From the NCBI RefSeq assembly GCF_000002235.5, contig NW_022145605.1, forward strand, positions 38,511,141 to 38,575,140: a DNA stretch of 64,000 bases. Direction: 5' to 3'. Below, piece by piece: positions 55,721-64,000 of this stretch (position 1 is its first letter; every line of letters begins with the position of its first letter). The stretch comes from Strongylocentrotus purpuratus (taxonomy: Eukaryota > Echinodermata > Echinoidea > Camarodonta > Strongylocentrotidae). The notes under the pieces are model-generated. The model was given only the letters and a program-made list of their open reading frames with translations. It did not search any database and was not told the origin of the DNA. The position numbers and the translations under genes were made by a program.

Positions 55721-58379
55721 AACAATAGAGCCAATTTCAGAAGAAAAAGGAGTCTGGTGACAGGAAAACTTTGAAGCAAGTTTTCAAACCATGACTACTA
55801 ATGTGTCTTTGAATCATGATATATGGCCCTTTTATTAAACTAACACATCACGTAGTCCCCATAATTCAAACAAATGGTAATCAGTTGAGATGATTGTTCG
55901 AAATTCTTTGCTATCATGTTTTGTGTGATTCGTGTATTGAATGTGCCTACAAGTTTTTATTTATAGCATAAACACAACTAAAGTCAAGTCATTCATTCTC
56001 TTGACAAGGACAGACTTGCTGCATGTAAACATCTAGTATTATATTAACAAAGGTGTCATCAAACACTAATTTAGAGTCATTTATACCGAGTGTAGTGAGA
56101 AACCGATGAACTAATAAATTAACATCTGAGATGTTAGTTTCGATATTGGGCACATTGGCATTAATCAAAGCTCATTTGTGGATAAATTATCTTAGTTAAG
56201 TATTGGTTTGGTTTTATTTTCTGTATAAAAAAATATATAAACATACTATATAATAATAATATGGATGAAGCGTCATCAAAGTCGATCTGTCGATCGTGTG
56301 AAATTGTAACATCAGCTTTATTCATATAAAAGACGAAAGGATATGCGAAGTAATTCAAGATTTCTTGCTTTTGATACAAGAAGAGCAAATACAGGAGCAA
56401 ATACAGGACTATATAAAAAAAATATATAATATAAATACAAATAAAAACAGTAAGGGCACAAATGAAATATCTCCTGTTTTACTTCTTGTCATTTTTAGTT
56501 CTGACGATTTGACCGTTAAGTGTACATGCATAAAGCTACACATTATGCCTATAGCTGGCATTACAATTCAAAACATATTACTACAATTTCTTGGATATAT
56601 TGTTCTGCTTTTTACCATCTTGAATATCGAACTTACGTAAATGAAACGACGTCAATATCATATGTTGTGTACCATCATACCATGCTCATGAAAAATAGCC
56701 CCGAAATTCAATAACCTGAATATGAACGAGTCCATGTACACCCTTTCATCTTGGATAGATATAAAAATAATAATAATGACATGATCTTTTATAAGATAAT
56801 CTGTCTTGCCCCCATGAAAGGGTCCCTAAAATGTTATATTTAAGTTATTATTATCATTATTATCTTTATAATCTTTATTATTATTTTTACTATTATCATC
56901 ATTATTATTATTATCATTATCATCATCTCGTTATCATTACCATTATTATCATTATTATCATCTAAAATCAGTCTACCATTTCCCGATCCGAGGAAAAAAC
57001 AAGACTATCAATTCCACTCTCCTATTCCCCTACGACATGTAACCCCGTTTCCCCCTCCAGTAATTGCACAAAGTCTTGAACACGTCACGTTTCTGAATGT
57101 TACACACGAGTCGTTAATTTGATGACGTAGGACTACGTCATTAACAGGTTTAGTCTGTAATGCGCCCGATAAGGGCGACAATGCATAAGGAAAGGATTAT
57201 AAAATAAAACGTTGAACTCTTTGCGTTTAATTACCGGGGTATGGGCAAATTGCCTCCATTAATTTGATTAGCGCGGGTAAAAATGCTCGTTTAGATATAA
57301 AACCGCCACGGTCTTTTATTATTGTTATCGCTATAATTATTATTATCACTATTATTATTGTCATTCTTCTTCTTATGCTTATCATTATTTTTATCACTAT
57401 CAAACATGTTTAAAGGAATAACAAATAATTTAATAAACTGTAAACATAAACCTAAACCTACAACGCACCACCAACTTGCTTATACACGTAGATTATAAAG
57501 GTACTCCATTTCATAAACAACGAAATGATAACAAAAAATGATGATGAACAGATAAATGAGCTATAAATAAGAAGGAATTTCTAAATATAATTGTCTGTAT
57601 ATAGTGTTGGTAATTGACACAACTACGCCTACTCTAAAAGATTTCAACAAAAATTAATGGAAATAATCCTCGCTCGGTGATAAAAGACGTGAATTCAGCT
57701 GCATTACTAACATAAAATGAGGAAACAAAAGAAGACATCGCTTTGAGCATCTACTTTTAATGAATATTTATCTTAATTAACATAAATCTTATTATTTCAT
57801 AAATTCCTCAGATTACAAACACACGTTAAACACTTTTTAAACTTTATTTACTAAAAGACTGTTTACATATTGCACAGTGCATATGCTTCTTAATCTTAAT
57901 AAAATAATCTTTCTCAAATACACTCACATTCTCAATAGACGCATGTTTAGTTTACCTCCTGTTAAGTAGCAATATATTTGATCTGTACACATGATCAACG
58001 TGTATAGGAGCAGAAAACGTGTTTACAGTTCCTAACTCTCCATTAGTGTACTATTTGATTGTCCTAGCTAAACTTTAGTCGATGAATATTGAAGGTTTAG
58101 TCGACCAATGTTCAATTTACGTCGTTTAGAAACTAAAACCAAAAATGGCTTCTTTTTTTTTTTTCTTTTTTTTCAAATGTTCATATCCCTCTCTACGTCT
58201 GACTTTATATGCGAAATATGTGAGAAAAAAAGATTGCCGAAAAATTTACAAAAAATACGATGATGTATATAATTAAATACATTTAAAATAGTATAACAAG
58301 GCATATAGTAAATAAATCAGTAACATAATGACAATACCAAATAATCGTATTGCGCTCGTTTATATTTATTATGTACTAG
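55721..58379. other. Intergenic, no gene; ATT/ATC microsatellites
   Basis: No recognised gene. (ATT)n/(ATC)n-rich runs lie at 56845-56965 and 57317-57400. Short open frames are AT-rich without domains. Confidence 0.5.
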
Positions 58380-58742
58380 CAGGAGATATACAAGAGCAGG
58401 GGAAGGTATATAGCTCACGAAAGGGAGAGTGATAGAGCGGATGGGGTAGAAAGAGAGAGGATGAGAGAAAAGGGAAAAGAAAGGAAGAGAGAGAGGGAGA
58501 GAGAGAAAGCAGGGAATAAAATGAACATAAGTAAATAATCATATTATTCCTAATTAACATAACTACACATTTCCTGAATAAACAACCTATATACATACAT
58601 GTTATGAATGTATTACATTAATACATTAATGCAAATTAAGAAAAGTCAAAATTCGGCGATACAACAATAATCATCATACGAGTACAGGCAAGAAGAGAGA
58701 AAATGTAAGTTTTTAAAAGGAGAAAGAAGGGGAGAAGTTTGA

Positions 58743-58784
<42 letters not shown>

Positions 58785-59470
58785 GAAACTACAAGTAAAT
58801 ATAACAATAACTGAAATACAAAGAAAACCATATAAATAGACCATAGGATCAAGGCATGCATGCTGAAATAGTGATTTATTGACTAAGAATTAAGATTAAA
58901 ATATGCAAGAAAGTGTAGGGGGAATAAGAGTTATTTGAAGATTCTGGCAAGGTCAGGGATGGTTGATATACAATACCTTTCAGTATTACATTATAATTGT
59001 CGGAAAAGCAGTCATGTTGTGCAACTGTCTCATGCTCGAGACGGACTTGGGAATGGCCAAAAGGCGTTTGTGGTGATCGGAGTTCCTGAGCTTTTCTCCA
59101 AAACGTACCAAAAGTGAATCCCTTCTCGAAGATAGGGAAGTAGATTGGTTATGGCACGGGCATTTGTATAATCAACATTATATCCTACAATTATTTTGAG
59201 TGCCCGCTTTTTAACAAATTCCAATTTATTAGTCTCATTGATAGTAATAGAAGTGTATCAAACAGGGGAAGCATATTCGAGAATGGGGCTTTTGTAGGTT
59301 GTGTAGACAGTTTACCATATCACCCAAACTTGCCCTTGATATCCTTAACATACATAGCGAGTACTATCTACGCGATGCTTTAGCAACAATTTCTGCAATG
59401 TGTAGATTCCATTTCAGATCATTTTGAATCGTGACTCCAAGTAATTTGAGTTTTTGGATTAGAAATCTAG
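58380..59470 (-). mobile_element. Decayed LINE 3' fragment, same group as 49205-53270
   Basis: The minus strand near 59460-59370 reads KLKLLGVTIQNDLKWNLHIA then EIVAKASR, followed by a stop and, at about 59225-59150, LEFVKKRALKIIVGYNVDYT. These equal LLGVHLQSDMKW and the RVQKRSCRIILGYNYVDY block of the larger element. Two GA-rich tracts (58400-58510, 58735-58785) mirror its repetitive 3' region. Many stops; only the C-terminal third is present. Confidence 0.72.
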
Positions 59471-59556
59471 CCATCTGATTGGTCGAAATTGGAGTCGTGA
59501 TTTTAGCCATTCACGTAAAGAAACGAAAAATGCCAGCAACGATTAATAGTTCATGA

Positions 59557-59838
59557 ATGAGATCCCCGACAAATTCCAGGTACCGGGATAATAGTAACAT
59601 TTTGATGAGATCCCCATTGGTTAACGTGTTAAAACCTACTTTGTGCGAGCGCGTAAACCATACAGCACTTTTTGTCTGCGATTCCCAAGTGATTGTAGCA
59701 TTAAGTCATCTTTCCAGTGAAGATAAACAGAAAATGTTTAAGATTTTATGTGATGTTTTAACCAATCGTTACAAATCAATCAAAGATCCTTTTGCAAATT
59801 TTCACGAGGTTCTAAAGGCGATCACAAATTACAGCTAG
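59557..59838 (+). CDS. Hypothetical protein, 93 aa, unrecognised
   Basis: The ATG follows an in-frame TGA by zero codons and the frame runs 93 codons to TAG. The N-terminal third is Arg/Ser/Asn-rich and starts with a short internal duplication (MRSP twice). The rest is amphipathic and helical in character: LSSEDKQKMFKILCDVLTNR then YKSIKDPFANFHEVLKAI. There is no signal peptide or membrane segment. It lies about 360 bp beyond the end of the GPCR on the opposite strand. It is not low complexity, which sets it apart from most ORFs here, but I know no family for it and chance is a real possibility. Confidence 0.3.
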   Translation: MRSPTNSRYRDNSNILMRSPLVNVLKPTLCERVNHTALFVCDSQVIVALSHLSSEDKQKMFKILCDVLTNRYKSIKDPFANFHEVLKAITNYS

Positions 59839-60201
59839 GACTACATTTATTATGTGATGTATAAATAAACAAGAAAGTTGATAATCACCGACTCCGCTCC
59901 ATCAATATCAATTTAACATTCATTGCTAGATGCTGAATTTACTCTGCAAATATGGTCAACTGGTATTCCCTTCTAATGTCCCCATTGACCTTTTATGTTC
60001 ACAATTATTAACATGTTGAAATACATTGCATGATGCTAGTTGAAAAACACAATTGTTTTGTTAGTTGAAAGACTGCATGGGTTACTGTTTTCAAATCATT
60101 ACTACTTGTATCTTCAAATCACCGTCATTATTTCGGTGTAGTTATGAACAAAACACAATCTATATTGTAAACATTCATCAAGTTTCATTAAATGTATCAA
60201 A

Positions 60202-60790
60202 TCACCACTCGGCACCATCGTTTTGGTAGGCAGCTCTAGGCAGTCTCTCAGGTGGGGTACGCATTATTGTATCCGGTTGGAACCCACTGGCATCGAAGTT
60301 AGACATCAGCCCTGCATTTTGGTTGCCTCTCTGTCCCCTGAGCTTGGCCGAGCTGTTCCTGTTCGTAGAATTAGTTTGGCCAGAGCTTGAAGTGAAGCCG
60401 CTGGAACCCGCAACAGACTTCGACAAGCAGCAGCTGAACTGTGAGCGCCATGCCCTGCGAACCTGAGGCTGGCGCACGCAGTACAGCATGAAGATGAAGT
60501 ACCCCTGCAGAGAGTTGAGAATGGTGAAGATTCCTTGGACGACCTCACTGGCCGGTCGGATGATGCTCAGGTAACCCAGAGACCACGTTAAGCCCATCAG
60601 GATCAGGATACACACCGCATTCTGGAAACGTCGAAGGCGCTGGCGCTTTTCCGTCTTATCAATTTGTCTTCCTTTGACGGTTTTGTTCAGTCGTCGAATG
60701 ACACGAATGAAGATGATGATGTTGAAGATCATGATGAAACCAACTGGAATCAGGAGACCACCAATGAGAGGCCAGAATCGAAGGAAGCAA
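60202..60790 (-). CDS. Adhesion G protein-coupled receptor, terminal exon (TM5-TM7 and C-tail)
   Basis: The exon starts after an acceptor reading TTTTTTGTAG (minus strand) and encodes CFLRFWPLIGGLLIPVGFIM (TM5), a basic intracellular loop RVIRRLNKTVKGRQIDKTEK, TM6 with LILMGLTWSLGYLSII, TM7 with GIFTILNSLQGYFIFMLYCV, and then RQPQVRRAWRSQFSCC and a Ser/Asn-rich cytoplasmic tail ending GAEW before TGA. GLTW in TM6 and NSLQGYFIF in TM7 are signatures of family B2 (adhesion) receptors, most like the ADGRG group. Such receptors are autoproteolysed at a GAIN domain, which would be encoded beyond the window. The tail is about 80 residues. Confidence 0.93.
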
Positions 60791-61339
60791 CTACAAAAAA
60801 CAACAACGACGACAAATACTTATTCATTTTTCAATTCATGATATGATAAATTATCAATTATATTAAGGATGAATTTATATTAAAAATTCGGATTGCAGTA
60901 TGAAGATATTTTCCAATTAATTTTCTATGAACCGGAAACCAATATTCTTCATGATATTTCTCATAACAAGTGCAACTATCTGTTATTCTATTGAATTTAC
61001 TTGACCTCATTATACTTGACATTATTACTATACTATAAACTTTGCCTACTACTAAATAAGGTTATGCGTAAAGCATCAATGAAAATGTATGTAGATGAAA
61101 CTGCAATGTATGTCTTTTATAACCCTTCCTATTGTTAAGTAGCATTGATTGGACTATTTGAATGCTGAATCTTTTTTTTGTGGGGGTATCATATTCATTA
61201 CAATCCTCAACATTCAGCCATTTTATGAAATGATTAGGCTAGACTTCAAACAACCTACGAAGATTTAACACAGTTAACGTGTCACATATTCGGAGCCATG
61301 TTAAAATTATAGCAATAAAGACATGCTTTAAAATAACTG

Positions 61340-62560
61340 CGTTCAGTTATAAAGATATTAAGTGAGGGTATTAAGAGAAAATAATATAAAATTCGTACTC
61401 ATAGCGAAAAGTCATTTAAAATTGCCAAAGTTATACCAATATATAAAAAAAATACAATACGTCATTAGTGTCAAACTATCGTCCAGTATCCATTCTTACG
61501 CGAGTTTCTCGAATATTTCAGAAAGACTGGTGTATAACAAACTGTATGGCTTTCTAAAACAACATAATTTATTTTACAAAAATCAGCTTGGTTTCAGAAA
61601 ATTCCACTCCACCGATCTTGCTTCAACACAGTTGTACGGCAGAGTGTCAATTGCCCTGCCAATCGTAATCATGTTTTGGATGTCTTTATGGACCTTAGCA
61701 AGACATTTGACACCCTTGACCACACGATTCTTATATTACGTAAACTTCATAACTATGGTGTAAGAAGATTACCTCTCCATGGCCCTTTGTTATTCTTAAC
61801 TTATGTTGATGATATTTCAAACACATCTAAATTGTTTCAATACATCATATTCGCCGATAATACTAATGTGTTCTTATTCTGATTCCAATTTTCATTGTTT
61901 ATACCATGAATAACGATTTACCCAAATCATCTGCATTGTTTAAATGCAACAGATTATGAAAAAGACAAACTTTATTCATTTCCAAGATGTAAAATCTGAT
62001 GTACCTGCTATAGAAATTTGGTGGATTGTGTTGTTATTTAAAAGACTGAAAGTACTAAATATCATGGACTTTTTGTCAATGAAATTACGAAATGAAATGA
62101 TCATGTTTCATATATTGCAGCAAGAATATCACGTAATGTAGGCATAATCTTTAAACTTCGTCACAACGTTCCTTCGAATATCTTATTAATGCTGTACAAT
62201 ACCATGATATAACTTTTTATTTCATATTGTAGTTTAATATGGGCTAACATTAAGTGCAATACGGATATCATTAATTTGTTAATGATATCAATTTTCTACA
62301 AACTGCCATTTTCAGGTTTCGCCTTCAGAAAAAAAAGCTCCTTGAGTAATTTTTCTATTGTGTTTCAATTGATTGAAGATATTCACTCCTACCCTATAAG
62401 ACAATCATCTACTATTTTCCATTTGTGCAATCCAAAAATTGTTCTAGCTCTTAAATCCATTCGCCACACTGGACCAGATGATATGGAATTCTCTTCGCAT
62501 TGATACCCGTACTGCGCTTTCACTATACTCTTTCAAAAATCGGTGAAAGCTTTTTTTCTT
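61340..62560 (+). mobile_element. Decayed CR1-like LINE in a GPCR intron, antisense to the GPCR
   Basis: Plus-strand fragments: KNQLGFRKFHSTDLASTQLY (about 61580), MDVFMDLSKTFDTLDHTILI (61676-61735, catalytic Asp block), FQYIIFADNTNVFLF (about 61830-61880; FADDT has become FADNT) and RHTGPDDMEF at about 62465, the GP-IW-N end of the family. Multiple stops and frame changes and an altered active site show an old copy. Confidence 0.75.
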
Positions 62561-63195
62561 TCAAAGTTTTAGCATTTAAATAGAAGTAGCCGGATACCAC
62601 TTGTTCCTCTATCTATTTCTATATCTCTATCTGTGTCTTCTGAAGCAAGCCATTTAAAAAAATCTTTTGCATTTGAATTTCTGTTTTTGTGATCATATTT
62701 TGTGCTGTCGCTGTAATCATGAGTTAAAGAGTTGCATGCACTTCAAGCGAATGCTTACGATGCAGCTCTGCTGCATTTGCAATATCAATCGTTCCCAAAT
62801 TTTGTTTGCATAAATTAAGTTATTCATTGTGATTTCAAAAAATATTACCACTATATATACAATTTTCATATTGTTACTAATCATTATTGTTTGAAAAATG
62901 CTGAACTCAATCAATTAAAAAAAAAAAAATTCAAGTCAGCCAATGTTAATTAAAAACTAGTCTGCGATTTGTTTTGTAGAGATACTACATACAATAAACA
63001 TACATAAATACAAAACACCTTTTTTCAATACAAAGCACTTTTCTCAACTCGAGTTCGCATACACACTTTTGAAATATATAATTTAGAGCTTATGCAAAAC
63101 TGTTATTTAGCCATGAAATGAGTGCAAAGTGTTCTTAAATTGAAACGAGAGCAAGAGGAACGGGAATGTTTGTTTCATTAGAGATAAAAACTTAC
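62561..63195. other. GPCR intron sequence, nothing recognised
   Basis: AT-rich intronic DNA with a poly(A) run near 62917; no features supported. Confidence 0.5.
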
Positions 63196-63262
63196 AAATC
63201 TGTCTGCGCGTAGTACTGCCTCGCTGCTCCTCCAGTGATTCCAACAATCACCAAAGGGACTC
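63196..63262 (-). CDS. Adhesion GPCR exon (TM4 end, extracellular loop 2)
   Basis: A 67-bp exon between TTTAG and GTAAGT on the minus strand encodes GVPLVIVGITGGAARQYYAQ and TD. Phases match both neighbours (joins AW-G at its start and the FCFLRFW exon at its end). The loop lacks the Cys usually placed here; a Cys follows at the start of the next exon. Confidence 0.9.
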
Positions 63263-63750
63263 CTAAATACCAGAACAAAAATGAATGGTTAATTTATTAT
63301 TATCATCATCATTGTCATTAGCATTATGACGATGATGATCTTTATCATCACCATCAATTCTTAAAAGGAACAACGAAGGATAAACTAGACTTGTGACCGG
63401 TGATAATGCTATGTTTTATTCGAAACATATTGCACATATTGAAAATAAATATCAAAAGCTCTTTAAATTAGGCTGTAAACCAAACTCTACTTGCTGAGCA
63501 AGATCCTAAAGACTTTCAAGAAATCCACTCAAGGAATGTTTCAATATCCTATTGTATATTCTTTAGAAATCTTGTTCAGTTCAGGTTGTAACACGTCATT
63601 GTAGTGTACACGGTTTTCAACAAAGCTATTGAAAGTTCCTGAGGTTCATTTTTTCCGAAATCCTTTGCAATCATGCTGGTAACACATTTCGGCAAAAAGG
63701 CTTTCAATCTATCAAGTCAAAAATCAGATAATTAATGGATGGTGGCTTAC
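63263..63750. other. GPCR intron with (ATT/GAT)n microsatellite
   Basis: Short (ATT)n/(ATC)n/(GAT)n tract at about 63295-63355; otherwise unremarkable. Confidence 0.6.
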
Positions 63751-64000
63751 CCCATGCAATCAGGGAAGCCTTCCTCAAAAATCGGGGTATATATGTATTG
63801 AGAACTCGAATGAAGAGAATATGCATGTTGTAGCCCTCGACGCCCATCCAGAATAGAGATGACAGGGTAAAATAGTGGAGGAAGCCAGCTAGGATAGAGC
63901 AAGGCAGAGTAGGAGTGTCTTGCACACCTCGTTCTGTATCGACAGATATCATGACCAGAAAGACGATGTAGAGACAGAGCAGGGAACTGGAGAGGGACAG
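63751..64000 (-). CDS. Adhesion GPCR exon (TM2 end, TM3, TM4 start), runs off the window
   Basis: From the right edge the minus strand reads LSLSSSLLCLYIVFLVMISV (TM2), DTERGVQDTPTLPCSILAGF, LHYFTLSSLFWMGVEGYNMH (TM3 with the family's FWM-x-VEG block), RVLNTYIPRFLRKASLIAWG and a GTAAGC donor. The Cys in TLPCSILAGF is the conserved TM3 cysteine. The first codon is incomplete at the window edge. Confidence 0.93.

Overview
The window looks like nuclear DNA of a marine deuterostome invertebrate, most likely an echinoderm such as a sea urchin. The reasons are a multi-exon L-gulonolactone oxidase gene with GT-AG introns, an adhesion GPCR with vertebrate-like domain order, a TTAGGG-type telomeric motif, many LINE families (RTE-like, CR1/Jockey-like, R2/NeSL-like, L1/Tx1-like) and numerous small hairpin and hAT-like elements. 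The species assignment is inference; no ribosomal or mitochondrial marker is present.

Layout. 1-29 kb is accessory DNA: a tandem hairpin repeat (0.75-1.0 kb), an RTE-like LINE (2.1-5.0 kb), a terminal-inverted-repeat transposon carrying a nested hAT-like element (6.3-8.3 kb), a nearly complete CR1-like LINE interrupted by an L1/Tx1-like tail (9.7-14.7 kb), several minisatellite-cored elements (16.9, 19.3 and 20.1 kb), a 116-nt near-perfect hairpin (22.6 kb), a triplicated ~0.85-1 kb unit (23.1-25.3 kb), a 346-bp tandem repeat (25.3-26.1 kb) and an R2/NeSL-like LINE on the minus strand with a deleted reverse transcriptase core (26.1-28.7 kb).

29.2-42.0 kb holds the main host gene on the plus strand, L-gulonolactone oxidase (GULO; last step of vitamin C synthesis). 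Nine coding exons are readable with consistent phases and good splice sites. Two things argue that this copy is inactive: an in-frame TAA in the penultimate exon (40581-40583), and the absence, as far as I can see by eye, of an expected ~186-bp phase 0/0 exon in the 3.5-kb intron between 33733 and 37257, which is instead filled by a LINE and a MITE. Immediately downstream (42.0-46.2 kb) the terminal exon plus 3' flank has been amplified into a ~145-bp satellite with a 1,615-bp higher-order duplication. The array is itself interrupted by a hAT-like element with a clean 8-bp target duplication.

46-60 kb is again accessory: microsatellites, a 4-kb Jockey/CR1-type LINE on the minus strand with a tandemly repeated 3' region, a second copy of the element found inside the GULO satellite, a decayed LINE tail and one unrecognised 93-codon ORF. 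60.2-64.0 kb contains the last three visible exons of an adhesion GPCR on the minus strand (TM2/3 to C-terminus), which runs off the right edge; one of its introns holds a decayed LINE. GULO and the GPCR are convergent and there is no evidence that they are functionally linked.
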